Position numbers and translations under genes: made by a program
Part shown: piece after piece, positions 1-13,379 of the stretch
Layout of the letters: each line of letters begins with the position of its first letter
How positions within the stretch are numbered: the first letter of the stretch is position 1
From: Blastomyces gilchristii SLH14081
Lineage: Eukaryota; Ascomycota; Eurotiomycetes; Onygenales; Ajellomycetaceae
NCBI RefSeq assembly: GCF_000003855.2
Contig: NW_003101633.1
Location: 1 to 64,000, forward strand
Length of the DNA: 64,000 bases
Direction of reading: 5' to 3'
The notes under the pieces: model-generated
Told to the model about the DNA's origin: nothing
Seen by the model: the letters and a program-made list of their open reading frames with translations, nothing else
Databases searched by the model: none

Positions 1-3000
1 AATATAAACATTCTTCTATAATAAAAAGTATCAAAAATTAAAAATATAATATTCTAAATTTATTTTCACTATTATATAATTAATATTGATTGAGATATTA
101 AATTTTCAAAATATTAAATTTTATTTTTCAATCAATTATAAATTAATTTTAAATCAATTATTAATTAATTCAGCTAGAAAAACACTGAATATTATAAAAT
201 AAATAGAATTAATTCTTAATTAATTCTGCTATCTCAGTCTTAACTTTCTCTCTTTCAGCTTAATTATTCTTTCTTCATTTTTCAGCTCTTAATATTATAT
301 CTTCTCTTTTAACTTCTTAAGCTTTAACTTCTCTCTTTTAATAATAAGAAGCTGTCTTCTTCTTTCTAAATCTGTATTCTGTATATATTCTGTAAGATTT
401 ACAGATGTTATATAATAGACAGTTTCACTTAAAGTTCTTTAAATCAATTCAGAATTGATTCAGAATTAATTATCAGTTATTTTATAATTAATTAATAACT
501 GATTTCTATATATCTGAGAGTTAATCTCTGTGTTTGTAATATAGATCTTTATAAAATAACTGAATATAATAAAGATTAAAATCTTGATCTTAATAATAAA
601 GATATTATCTGAACTGATAAGATAGAAGCTCTATTATTATTATTTAAATCAATAATCTTATTATTATATAAAACTTAGATATATTTTCATTACTGAGATT
701 CTAATCAATTATTAATCAGTTGATAATTAATTATATTATATTTAACATATCTTCTCATTTAATATAATACTGATAATAAGTCTTTATAGTATCTGTATAA
801 TAGAAATAATGAATTTTATATTTACTATGAGCTTTGTATTAAAGTATATTCTATTTATTCAGTTTTCAATTACTAATGAATAAATTAATTAATAAGTGAT
901 TAATAACTGATTGATAAATAATTAATAACTACTTTACTCATTTCAGTACTCTCTGAAGAAGACTTTAATCTCTTTTAAAAGTATAGAACTTATTATAAGT
1001 CTACTCTATAGTATTTATATAATTTCAAACTTAATTATATACTGTATAAGATATTAAACTATAATATTTATTCAATTCAGAAGTAATAATATTATTTTTT
1101 TTATAAATAGCTTAATTTTGAATTTTTTCTGACTTATATTCTATCTATTAATTAGTAATTGATTGTTAATTACTTTTAAATTACTTATAAATTAATAAAT
1201 TGTATAATTTTATAGAGTTATTCTGAGATTTGTAATTCAAAAGACTTATTATATATTTTCAAGCTGAAATATCTTGATTCTGAGTTCTCACTATATTGAA
1301 AATGCTGCAGAAAAAATAAATATAATAAAAGATAAGAATATTCTTCAGTTATTAATTAAATAGTTAATATTCAGAGTTAATAGATATAAGATATTATACT
1401 AGATTTAAGTGAATTAATTAGTAGAGAGTTATCAATTAATTATTAATTAATTATTAATTAATTATTAGTTATCTATTTTATATATATATCTGTAATAATT
1501 ATCTGTATCTTTAATTTATATAGATAGTTAAAAGAAATAGATTGATTCTGTAACTTTTATACTACTGTAAATATTTATTAAAATAAGTAATAATATCTCT
1601 CAGAATTTTCCTACTCTGTAAAGATTCAATATAAGATGATAACTAATTATAAATTAATTATTAATCTGTTGTGAATTAATTAATAAATACTTTAAAAAGC
1701 ACTTACTTTTTCTATACTGAGAAAGATATATTGTAAAGATTATCTCATTCATTTTTAAAGATTTAATACATTTGTATAACATATTAACTTTAAAAGATGA
1801 AAGACTAAGAAGAAGAGCTGCTTATTCTTTTAATATACAGATAATTATTAAATCTTTCTTATTCTGATAAATATTCTATATATAGTTCTATATACAATCA
1901 ATTAGTAACTGATTATAAATTGATTTAAAATTAATTCTATCTTTAAAGCTGAATTTTAATCTAGTTAAAATAGAACTTCATTATAATCTTAATCTGTAGA
2001 AAAACTCAATAGTTATTATTTTTATAGTATAGCTTGAAATCAATTCATATTAATAAAACTAATATGAATTTCAGTCAGACTCTGACTATTATACTTATTA
2101 TAAAATTTCTATAAAGTAGAACTTTTAAAAAAGAATACTAAAAATAATCAATATTCAATTAATTAAAAAATAATTAAGAATCAATTAGAACTTAAATAAT
2201 ATTATATTTAATTCTTATATATCTTGAATCAAGATAAGAATTCAGTTTATAATTATTATAAGTAATTTATTAAGAGAAGAAGAAGAATATGTATGATTTT
2301 TATAAGAGATAAATAGTATATAAGAACAGTTTACTGAATTTACTGAAATTATAATATAAAAAATAATATTATAAGATAATTTCTGTATTATTCTCTAATT
2401 AATAGAATAATTAAATTCTAATAATTAATTATCAATTAATTAAGAATTAATTAATAATCAATTGAGAATTATTTATTATAAAACTTTCTTATACTTCTTG
2501 ATTATTTCATAACTTTATATTTCTTCTTTATAAAAAAAAGATTTTCTTGTAAGATTCTTCTAAGAAATTTAATATTCATCTATATAACTTCTTATACTGA
2601 TTGAAAGAAGTGATGAATATAATTTATCTTGAAAGAATTTATATAAAAAATGAATAAAGTATAATATTAAGTGATATTCTGCTAATTGATTAGTAATCAG
2701 TTATTAATTAATTAAGAGTTAAATAAATTATACAGAAATCTCATATTAATAAAAGATAGATATACAGATTTCTGTAAATTATATACAGAAAGTTTCTTCT
2801 TAAAACAGTATTTAAATTATCTATATAAAGCTAAGAAATTAATTATTAATCAACTCTCAATCAGTTCTTAATTAATTAATAATTAATTTATATCTAACAG
2901 TATTATATTTTCTCTGATTATTCTCAATTAACTGAATACTCTTCTGTAATTATTAAATATTTATTCATATTTTCTCTGTAATCTCATTATAAGATGTAAA

Positions 3001-3340
3001 GTATAAATTTTAATCTAAATATTAACAGACTTTAATATCAGTGTATTTAAACTTATACTTCTTTACTCTAGAATGAAGAAAAGAGTAATATATTTCTTTA
3101 AATAAGTGAATAGAACTTTTTCTGTACTGAATCTGAATTAATTATTAATTAATTATTAATTAATTAAGAATTGATTTAGATTATCTATATTATTTATTAT
3201 TTATATTATTTTCTCAATATTCAAAGACTTAGTTAATATCATATATATATATTCTTATATATAAGTCTTAGAATACTCAGAGAGGTTATAACTGTACTCT
3301 ACTTTAAAGATATATATTAAATAAACAGTTCTCTCTCTAA
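1..3340. other. Extremely AT-rich gene-free tract
   Basis: I see no gene, LTR or readable protein relic here on either strand. The tract is poorer in G and C than the AT-rich DNA further right and has almost no CG, CC or GG. It is crowded with TTAATTAA-type words, for example near 140, 485, 725, 885, 1150, 1430, 1650, 1900, 2155, 2430, 2695, 2850 and 3140. The words recur roughly every 220-290 bases. It is probably repeat DNA mutated beyond recognition; the ancestor cannot be named from sequence alone. Confidence 0.6.
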
Positions 3341-3730
3341 TCACTCAACCTTAATTATTATGTGAATCTATTCTCACAGCCGCGACTCTTTCCTTCACAT
3401 GTGGCCACAATTTTAGAAGTGCATTTTCATGACTTTCAGTTATTACTCTTACTCAGTCTCACTCACTCACTACTCTTCTTTTGAGAGAGAAAGAGAAGCT
3501 GTTTTTAACACTTCACTCTGTCAGATTTGACTCTCTTCTCAGATCATGAATTATTTTATTCTCTCTGTCTTCAGTTTCTGTCACTCTTATTATACTATCT
3601 GCAGCTCTCTTCTCTTCTCTTCTTCACAGCACTACTGAGCTAGTTCTATTCAGAAAAGTGTCTAAGTCTTTTATTACTTATTTCTATTTCTCTCTTCTGT
3701 TAACTCTCTTCTTGAGCTGTTCTAATTATA
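3341..3730 (+). promoter_or_regulatory. Probable promoter/5' leader of the DUF3435 gene
   Basis: Composition changes abruptly from the AT-rich tract to CT-rich DNA with some surviving GC words (GCCGCG near 3379, GTGGCC near 3401). Long pyrimidine runs at about 3430-3650 resemble fungal promoter or leader sequence. The stretch ends directly at the ATG at 3731, which opens the recombinase reading frame. No TATA box stands out. The role is inferred from position and base composition. Confidence 0.4.
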
Positions 3731-3774
3731 ATGTCTCTCTCTTGTTTAATCAGGTCTGATAAGCAGAGTAGAAG

Positions 3775-4032
3775 TGTAAGAAATCCCGCTTCTCACGGAT
3801 TCTTTACCTCTATTCCTATCTCTCATGTAATTAATAGAGTTAGCGGCCCTTGGCTACACACAACTATATAGACTGAAGTTTGTGAATACTATTCATAACT
3901 CAGCTTGAATACTATTATACATTTAAGCTCTACAATTTATCTTTCTACTGTGAATACTTCTAGTAGTTAACAGTATATATCATGTCAAGCTGTAAATATC
4001 TAAATAATTATCTGTAAGCACTTATTCTTACA
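3775..4032 (+). repeat. Gypsy-1 5' LTR
   Basis: Same length as 19539-19796. Most differences are C/T or G/A. The first ~90 bases keep GC words (GCGGCCC at 3843-3849) that are mutated in the 3' copy, while the last ~60 bases are mutated here and preserved there. Confidence 0.93.
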
Positions 4033-4059
4033 TTTCAAGCTCAGTCAGCCAGTAATCAC

Positions 4060-5200
4060 CTATTATGACTGAAAGAACTAGAAACTTATATACTTCAATC
4101 CCTGTGAACTCTACTGCAGACACTCAGAAGCAGTCATCTGAATCATGAATAACTCTTATAAAAGAAGTTTCAGAGAACTTATTAATCACTCACAGAATAT
4201 CATTCTCTGTATCTGTGACAGAGAAACTCTCTGAATTCACAAATAAACTTATCTTAGTGAAGAACATTCTTGAGCATCTCTCACAGAATTAAGCTATTTT
4301 TCTACAAGAAATACTTACTGTCTGTAAACACTCTTAAACTGAGTCTCTAGATATAATCTTCAGAGATACTTATAAACTGAAAAGAAACTTTCTTAAGCTA
4401 TAATCACTTAAGATTACTTACTGAATCATAATCTATAAAAGCTTTTATAAGTTTATATTTGAAATTGACTCACAAGCCTGACTGTGTGATATGAAAGATG
4501 AAGAAGCTGTTATTTATATAATAACAGATCTCTACTATACTGAAGTTAAGAACTGATTAAATTATCTAGAGAATGATTATAAGAGATTCTACTAATCTGT
4601 TCTTAAGATCTATCTAGAGAATAAGTTAAGAGACTCTGTAAGCTGAACAGAGAACATCTGAACTGTAATTATTAATATTAGAAAAAGAGATAAGAAATCT
4701 GATAAAGACTACTTACAGCACTTTATAGAATTATAATATGAATTAAGATCTGTGAAAACAGAGCTCTGAAACAAGATCTGAATGATGATATTTATGAAGA
4801 GACTGAATAAAGATATACAGAACAAGCTCATTGAGTAAGACTCTAAGTTCTTGACTCTGAAGAAACTGATAACTCTTATTCACTGCTTACAGATCACTGT
4901 GAGAGTTATAGACTTATAAAGAGTGAATTATCAATCAGCTCTGTGAGAGTCAGAACAACAGAGAATAGATTTATCAGAGAAAGATGATAAGACACAGAGA
5001 GATTTATATCTAACTACTAAGTAGAGAGAGAGAGCTTTATAAGCTTCTGTGAATAGAGTATATAATAGAGAGATTAAGAAAAAGAGACTCTGCTTTATCT
5101 ATTCTAAATCAGAATATCTCTGTGCAAACTGTCTGAATAAATTAAAATAGAAATTTAAGAAGTTGCAGACAGAGTTAGTAACAGTCTTCTTAAGAGTCTT
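4060..5200 (+). pseudogene. Gypsy-1 gag relic
   Basis: Downstream of the 5' LTR, the + strand translation is long, charged and interrupted by TGA/TAG codons that look like mutated TGG, CGA or CAG. Near 5090-5130 it reads CFIYSKSEYLCANCLNK, a recognisable decayed CCHC zinc knuckle (family form CFYCGKxGHxAxxCP) in which a Cys and the His have become Tyr. This is the usual end of a gag nucleocapsid domain. The gag start cannot be fixed. Confidence 0.7.
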
Positions 5201-5899
5201 AAAGCTGATATCTGAATCTGTTACTTTCTCAATGAAAATGCTTATTTATAAAGAGAGACTGTGCTACAGTACTACTATCTTACAAGTATGAGAAGTATTA
5301 ATGAACTCAGAATCTCAGATCACTGTAGTGTCTCTAAAGCTTATAAAGTAAATGAGCTGAATGATGAAAACTGAGAATCTGCTCTTATAATAAGCAGAAT
5401 GTGAGAACTCAGATCTGAGAGCTGAGAGACTTATAAGAGTTATCTTTGAATTACAAGATCTCTTCAGAATCTAAAGAAGATTTATAGAAACTGTGATTAT
5501 CACAGACATTATAGATGACATGTACTTGAGACTTGTATAACTTTAAAGACATAATTCACACATAGCTGTTCATGAGTTAGGTTTATACTTTCAATCAGTG
5601 TTGATAGACTTAATTATGAAGATAGAATCAGTTGATACTGTAGAATTAATTAGAGAAGATAAACTCATCTATATAATAACTTTACAAATGTCTGAGAACT
5701 TCACAGTCATGAAAACTGAGCTTCAGATATCAGAGAAATACTGAGATTTTATAGAGATATTCAGCTCAGTAAAGACAGCTGAGCTTTCTTCTCACTGTGA
5801 GAAGAATCTGATAATAGATTTGATAGAAGAGTAGAAACTCTTCTGAGAATCAATCTATAAGCTCTTTTATCATAAGACAGAGATTTTACAGGTCTATAT

Positions 5900-7160
5900 A
5901 AAGAAGAATCTGAAGAATAACTTTATTCAATCTTCATAGATTTTTATAAGAGTCTCTGTGATATTTATGAAGAAGAAGAATGAAGATCTCAGATTATGTA
6001 TAGACTATTATAATCTGAACTTTAAGATAATAAAGAGTTACTATTCTCTGTCTCTGATTAAGAATGTAATTAACTGTCTCATAGAAGCTGTTATATTCAT
6101 ATAACTGAATATGATCAATGTATATACATAACTGTGAATACAGTCTGAGAATGAATGAAAGACTGTCTTTAGAACTGCACTGAAATTATTTGAATATCTA
6201 GTAATATCTTTTAATTTCACTAATACTCTCACAGTATTTCAGTCTTTTATTAATAAAACACTTTATATATATCTGAATATCTTCATAGTAATATATCTGA
6301 ATGATGTGATAATATACTCTGTGAAGAAGAAAGAACACACTGAGTATATACAAAGTGTGTTGAAGGTCTTAGATGAGATAGAACTGTATACTAAGCTTAT
6401 AAAGTACAACTTCAGTATCTATCAGATTAATTTTCTAGAATATGTAATCACTGTAGATGATATTTAGATGAAATCTTCACAGATTAAGATTATTCTATTA
6501 TAATCAGAGTTAACTAGTATTTATAAGATTCAGATCTTTCTGAGCTTTATGAATTTCTATAGACAGTTTATCTTTATATTTGTAAGAATCTTCTTAACTC
6601 TTACAGATATGCTGAAGAGTGAAAACAAGAAGAAGTCATTCTATAAATAGAGAATGAAAAGATTGTTAAGAAGAAAGAGCTGTAAGAACTTTCTTATTTC
6701 AGAAGCTTACAGAGTCTTTACAAGATTGAAACAGATATTCACAGATACAGTGATACTGTTTCACTTTGATTTCTTACTCTTAATCAGATTGAAGATAGAT
6801 ATCTTCTTCTTTACAGTTTCAGAAATAGTCTTATAACTACAGCTAAATAAGAACTAGATTTTAGTAATCTTTTTCTCATAAAAGATATAACCTGTGAAGA
6901 TCAACTATAGTATTCATGATTAGAAGCTTCTTATAATAGTGAAATTCTTTCATCATTAATATCACTACTTTGAGAGTCTTATAACAGTGATTACTATTAG
7001 AACTAATTATAACAGCTTATAACAGTTTACTTTAATCAAGAAACTCTCACAGCAGCAGATTCACTGAGCTCAGAGACTGAGTGAGTTCTGATTCAAGATA
7101 GAATATATCAAGAAAACTAAGAACTTAGTGAATAAACTCTCTCACATATGTTAAGAAGAT
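5900..7160 (+). pseudogene. Gypsy-1 reverse transcriptase-RNase H relic
   Basis: Looking through stops, the Ty3/Gypsy RT blocks appear in order. KKKNEDLRLCIDYYNLN near 5970 matches KKKDGSLRLCVDYRGLN. FRTALKLFEYLVISFNFTN near 6170 matches the FxYLVMPFGLTN block. VIYLNDVIIYS near 6290 is the YxDD box with YLDD changed to YLND. FLSFMNFYRQFI near 6540 and the RNase H entry LKQIFTDTVILFHFDF near 6730 follow. RNase H continues to about 7160 (IHDWKLLIIVKFFHHWYHYFES if TGA is read as Trp; then LSEF.FKIEYIKKTKN). Gypsy-2 interrupts the element 250 bases later, before the integrase. No intact frame remains. Confidence 0.88.
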
Positions 7161-7407
7161 CAGAGTGATAGATACAGAGAGACTAGAGAAGACAGAAAAG
7201 CTTCACAGAATGCTTAGACTGAGTGTTGTGAAGAGATTGACTGAAGAGTCTTTCAATTTCTTATAAGAGAAGAGAGAAGAGAGGGAGAAGAAGTCTGTAC
7301 AACTACTCTTTATAACACTGAGAGTTAACACTCTGAGAATCTCTGTGAGAATTCTTGCAGAGAGTATCTATAATCTGAAGAGTTTGCAGGCTTTAAGAAG
7401 TACTATG

Positions 7408-7574
7408 TGTGGTTCGGAAGAACGTACGACTGTCGGATAATAACGCGGCCGCTTCCGAACTTGCTTATGAATGTAAAGGGGCCATAGCGGCCACTAATTA
7501 ATTTAGTGTATAATATATAAGAAGTCAGTGTACACCTGTAATCGTATACTGACTCAAGCAATCTTTAAATTACA
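7408..7574 (+). repeat. Gypsy-2 5' LTR
   Basis: Aligns over its full 167 bp with 15500-15666. The outer half keeps GC-rich words (ACGCGGCCGC at 7443-7452). The inner half is mutated relative to the 3' copy. Confidence 0.93.
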
Positions 7575-7949
7575 TCTGATAGCATGTCTAAAAACTGGTG
7601 AGAAGCACAGACTTCTTCAGAGTGTGATAATTTCATCTATAAAGTGATTTATAGTTATCATATCAGTGTGATTCTAGAATATCTCAAAAGATAGTGTATA
7701 AAGAGCAGTGAGTGAAAGAGCATCTGATTAATACTGCTTCACTTGTTGAGAGAAAACTTCATACTCAGATAAATACCATGTATGTGAACAGATGAGATGT
7801 GAGAAAGAAGATAAGAGTGATAAATCAGATTCAAAGAAGTTCACTCTCTACTCAAAAGAAGAATAAAAAGAAGAAATGATCATCATCAGAGTTGTACAAT
7901 GATAACAGAAATCATATAATAATATAGTGATATAATAATATAGTAATAT

Positions 7950-9450
7950 AATAATAGACATTATATAATTTAATGAGAAATCCCTGAAAATTAAATATCT
8001 CTTTCTAGTTAAATATGAACAACACTCTTTCTCTGCCTATTCTGAACTTAAAAAGATATACAGGAATCTCTTCAGAGAAGTTTACCTCAAAAGCAGTTAG
8101 AAAAGCAGCTGAAACTACTGAACTGAAATTAAAGCTTTATACATGTACAAGAATTCTAAATAAGATTGAGATCTGTATACACAGTGACAGGCTGAGACAG
8201 AAGTCAAACAACAATTAGTATTTACAGTGAATTAAGCATTCACTATGAAGAGCTTCACTGATGTAATTATCATTATTAATAAGAATAGAGAAAACCAGAT
8301 CTTAGATCTACAGCAGAAGATTAAATATTTACATAGATAGATAACTACACTGAATCTGAAGATCTCATCATAATTATTTATAATCTCTTCAGAAGTATAT
8401 ATATTATCAGAGATCACTGTGCAGAATAAGAATCTGAGTATAAAATATATCAAGCTGAAAGATCTGTCTGAGCTATTAAGCTTCAATAATGACTGAAGAA
8501 ATTGCTGCAATCAGCTGACTAAGTCAGATGTAATTATATTATTAAATTAAATGTGAACTCACAGACAGACAGTTAACAGAATTCTAATAAGTCTTAAGAT
8601 CTGCTATGTTTCTATGTGAAAAAGTGAAGTCATTATAAATAACTGATAAAAAGATGAATCTCACAGACTTAAAATAATATTCATTCTCATAAATATGAAA
8701 TGAGTTTTTCAAATGAATCTTACACAACTTTGAGAAAGTGAATATATGAGATAAGTATTATAAATACTTCACTGAGTGTAGATAAGTGAATAATCTTATA
8801 TTATACTTTACATACTTCAGCTTACACTATCTTGTATTAAATAAAGAGCTTTTAACATCTTTCTATTTACAGATCTTCATTCATGATCTTACATCTGAGT
8901 TGAGAGTGAAATGAAAATACTTAATCTTATAATTAGATATAGTGAAAGAAGTATATAATATTCTCATTGTACAGAAACAAGTGAGTCAATTATAATAGAA
9001 AATACTGTAATTAAGTATATCTCAGCAGAGAATGAGTAATCAGACTTCTATAACATAAGTCACACACTCAGATATAATAAATCTAGATCTGAATATTATT
9101 ACTAAAGTACTGAATTCTCTGAAAAAGAGATTCTCTGAGTGAAAATCTTGATATTATAAGCATCAAGCTTGCTTCAACTGCAGATGCTAAAATCATGATA
9201 TAAAAGATTACACTCAGTGTGCATAGTCAAGAGAAGTAAGAGAGTTAAAAAACTAGTAGAATCAGTGAGCTCAGAGACACTCACTGATATTCTATAAAAA
9301 GTCTTCAAAGTGAAAGAAATGTCTGTGTTAGATGATTCTCTGAATTCTGTGAATATCAAGAGAAAGCAGACTCTTGAATGAGATGCAGATGAGAATGATA
9401 AAGCAGATACTTATCTCAATATCTTAAGATCTGAAATGTTAATGTATAAG
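7950..9450 (+). pseudogene. Gypsy-2 gag relic
   Basis: Between the 5' LTR and the protease lies a long, lysine- and glutamate-rich + strand translation broken by stops. Near 9165-9230 it reads KHQACFNCRC*NHDIKDYTQ, matching a CCHC knuckle (C-x2-C-x4-H-x4-C) with the last Cys changed to Tyr. It is followed by a Ser/Lys-rich stretch. The short open frames at 8015-8218 and on the opposite strand are fragments or shadows. The start is not determined. Confidence 0.65.
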
Positions 9451-9479
9451 AAGTACTTGAATAAGAATTAAGAGATAAC

Positions 9480-12400
9480 TATAAAAGTGTTAGCAGACAT
9501 AGAAGCTTCTATATAATATATTAATAATTATATAATCTGAAGACTGAAAGAGATCTGCTGAGTGAAGAATTTCTGATGTATAAGATTACTGAATAATTAA
9601 TATTTAATATTATCTGTAAGAGTAAGATTTTTCTTGCACTTTAAAGAATAATCTTACTATATTTGAGTATAAGAGCTGCAGAACATGAAATATGATCTTA
9701 TTCTTGAACTTAATTGATTTCAAAGATTCAATTCACAGATTCAATAATGTATATGTCATATGTAATTGACTGATAGAAAGAAAACAGTTCATATAATTCT
9801 ATTAACTGATATGAGAAGAATATTTCACATCTCTGATATAGAAGAATTAAATCTGCTTATATATTAATAAGCAAAGAGAATGATTTATAAGACCTCATCT
9901 GAAAGCATTCTATATGTTATACAGAATCTGAAAGTGAAGAAAACTAAGATAAAGAATATACAGAAGAATAAGTATATGAAGAAGCTTCTGAAGAAGTATG
10001 AAAAGATCTTCTGAACAGATCTTTCATCAGAATTATTACTGAAACAAGAATTTATACATGAGATTGATATAGAGAATATAAAATCAGTTAATTAGAATGT
10101 GTACTCTCTGTTACAAACATATCTGAAAGAACAGAAGTATCAGATCACAGACCTTCTAGAATATAGTCTTATATAATTCTTATCAAGCATGTAAGGCTTT
10201 TCAGTTCTATTTATGAAAAAGACAGATGAAGAGTGATGAATGTGTATTAATTATCAAGTACTCAATAAGCTTATAATCAAGAATAAATATTCATTATCAC
10301 AGATTCAATAACAGTTGAATATAGTTGAAAATATCTGATATCTATCAAAGATCAATCTTCTCTCAGAATACTGATAAATTCATGTAGATGAACTATCAGT
10401 TCTGTAAACTGTATTTAATATACAATGAGAGAAATTCAAATTTCTGATAATACTATTCAGTCTGACAAATGCACTTATTATCTTTTAAATAATGATGAAT
10501 ACAATTCTTTATAAACAGAATGAAATCTCATATCTTATATATCTCAATGATATTCTAGTCTTTTCAAACTCATACAATGAATATCTGAAGTATCTTGATA
10601 AGATGCTTATAACTCTGACAGAGTATAAGCTCTATATTAAATTAACAAAGTGTGTGTTTAAAACAGAAGAGTTAAAGTTTATAGAATATGTAGTAAGTGA
10701 TGACTGTATACATCTCATTTCAGAGAAATTGAATGTTATAGTGAATTAATCACAGCTGAGAAATATATATTATGTATAACAGTTTCTTAAGTTAGTCTCA
10801 TATTACTGTAGATTTATCAAGGATTTTATATAAATATCTGCATCACTCTCAGATCTTTTAAGAGAAATAAATACAAATCTGTGAAAGAAGAAGTTTTATT
10901 CAATCATCTGAAATACTGTGTGTGAAGAGGCTTTTCTCACACTGAGAGAATATATAATAATATTCTCAGTGCTTATTCAATCAGATTGTGATAAATCTTT
11001 CTATATTAAGATGAATGTATCTGAATGAGCTATTAGAGACACTCTTCTACAGATGAGTAAGAATGACAAGCTGCATTCAGTGATATATAATGATAGAAAA
11101 CTATCAGATGCTGAGCTTAATTACTCAGTATATGAAAAGAAATTGCTAGTAATCAAGCACATGCTGATATTGTGAAATAGATATATTGACAATGAGTATA
11201 TAACAATGATGATCATAGATCATGAAAGTCTCATCTATCTATAATTAATGATAAAACCTTTCAAATGCTTAGTATATTGAATCTCAGAGTTTCAAGTGTG
11301 TAATCTTTATATCAAATACTGAAAGAGATTGAACACTGTGATATCTGATACAATCAGTCACAGATCTGACTTCATGAGTGAGAGTTCTATAAATCAGATA
11401 TAAGAAAAGTTTATATTAAACACACTGAGAGAGTGCAAGAAATCAGAATGAGTGAACATAATAATCTCTTACTTAAAGAATAGCAAGATGTCAGATGACA
11501 AGTGTCTCATGAAAGTAGTAGAAGAGATGCTTTCAAACTTCAAGCTGAGAAAATTAAAAAATGATGTTATGCTTTACTGTGATCTAGAATATGTAAAAGC
11601 TCTCTATCTAGAATATTCATTTAGATATGACTTGATAACTTACATACACAAGGAATTCAGTCACTTAGAAAGCTCTGAACTTATAAGTGTACTTAAATCA
11701 AGAGTATACTGGTCAAGCATGGCTGAGAACATTCAGATGTACACTTATAAGTGTCTGAATTATCAGGTTGTGAAAGAAGTCAATAAAGAGTTAGAATGCA
11801 AGAAAGTATAATATCAGATGAAGTGTATAATACAACTGTTTAAACAATAGAGATGAATCTTATAGATATATTACTGTGAAATGTTAAATAGAAATCAATG
11901 AATAATCACTGCTATTGATTACACTACTGACTGACCAGTCTCAAAAGCAGTTTCAGAGATGATAGAGAAGATGATAGTGAAGTTTCTACATGATGAGATC
12001 TATGTTAACTATGAAATGCTGCATGAGATTCTAACTGATAACAGTGTGAATCTCATAGAAGAAGTGATGAGGCATTTCATGAGTTAGTTATAGACAAGAT
12101 ATCATAGAACAATACTATATCATTCACAGATAAATGAGAAGATGAAACACTTGAATGAAATCTTGAGTAACATACTGACAAAATATCTAGTGAGTAAGTC
12201 TATGAGACTATGAGATGAATATCTCAGACAGATGCTATTAATCATATAAATTCAATAGTATATAGTCTTCAAGTATTCATCATTCTACCTGTTATATGAA
12301 TTGCATTCACACATCTCGGAGAATGCTTCAGAAAAGATGAGAGAGAAAACAGTAGTTACAGATGCAGTAGTAGCAGTTGTAAATATAATAGTTGTGAACA

Positions 12401-13330
12401 CAGAATCAAGATTGAAAGAGATCAGCCATGCATGTATAAAAGTTAATAAGTTACTCCTGAACTGAGCAATTCAATTAAAAAGAATATGAGACTCACTAGT
12501 TAAGAAATTAAGTCTCAAGATGAGAATATAAGTTCTTATATATAATGAGAGTTCTGAGAAGTTTCAATCTAGATAATTTAAGTCATATAAAATACTCAAA
12601 TCACATTCTCTGAAAACATATGTATTGAAAGAATCAGAGAGATGAGTCTTATACAACTTAATAAATGATTCATAACTTATAAAAGTAAAGATATAAGACT
12701 CAAGTGAATTATAATTATTCACAGCACTATCATCAGTATTGAAAAAGAAGAGACTTATAATTAAAAAGTCTTACAAAGTAAGAGAAATCATAGATACTTA
12801 TAAATCAGATAATCTCACTTATTTCAATCTTTTCATAATTATAAGAAAAGAATGAGAAGTAATGAAGAAATCAGATGAATATCACACTTTAATAAGTGAT
12901 AAGACTGTAGCTGATTATATAATAACACACTGCAGACAGCAGACACAATGTGACAAAGAGTAGTCTCAAAGCAGCAGACTTGCACATGAGTCAGATTACA
13001 GAAGAAAAAGAAATTCAGAGTTAAATTTGACTGTTTATATCAATTTAATTACAGAGATCACAGAGAATGAACTATCTGAAACATTCACAGATACATGAGA
13101 CTAAGTCATCTCAATCTCTGAAAACACTCAGAGATTGAGTGAGATTAGTTTCAATAAGCTGTTTACTGTAGTGATCTGAGCAGGTGAAGAGGAACAGTAT
13201 AATACATGAGACAGAATTACAAAAGATGAAAGCTGCTGAATCTAGTCACTGAATGCTGTATTATATAGAGATCATGTAAGAGTAGTAGCTAGTAGACAAA
13301 GAAAAAGTGTAAGAAAAGAAAAGAGATAAT
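9480..13330 (+). pseudogene. Gypsy-2 pol relic (protease, RT, RNase H, integrase)
   Basis: The protease active site is visible as LADIEAS near 9490 (family DTGAS). RT runs about 10050-10750: the YINDI-like box is LIYLNDILVFSNSYNEYLKYLD in the open stretch 10492-10749 (YLDD changed to YLND), followed by LYIKLTKCVFKTEELKFIEY. RNase H covers about 10980-11400 (SDAELNYSVYEKKLLVIKHM). The integrase zinc finger is in the open stretch 11452-11811: IHKEFSHLESSELISVLKSR, then YTYKCLNYQV, with the second Cys of CxxC lost. The DDE core reads ITAIDYTTD near 11910 and EILTDNSVNL near 12030. A GPY-like tail follows to about 12900. Each open stretch is only a surviving fragment. Confidence 0.88.
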
Positions 13331-13379
13331 AAATTAATTATCAACTGTAAGAGTCAGCTGTAAAAGACAAATATTATTA

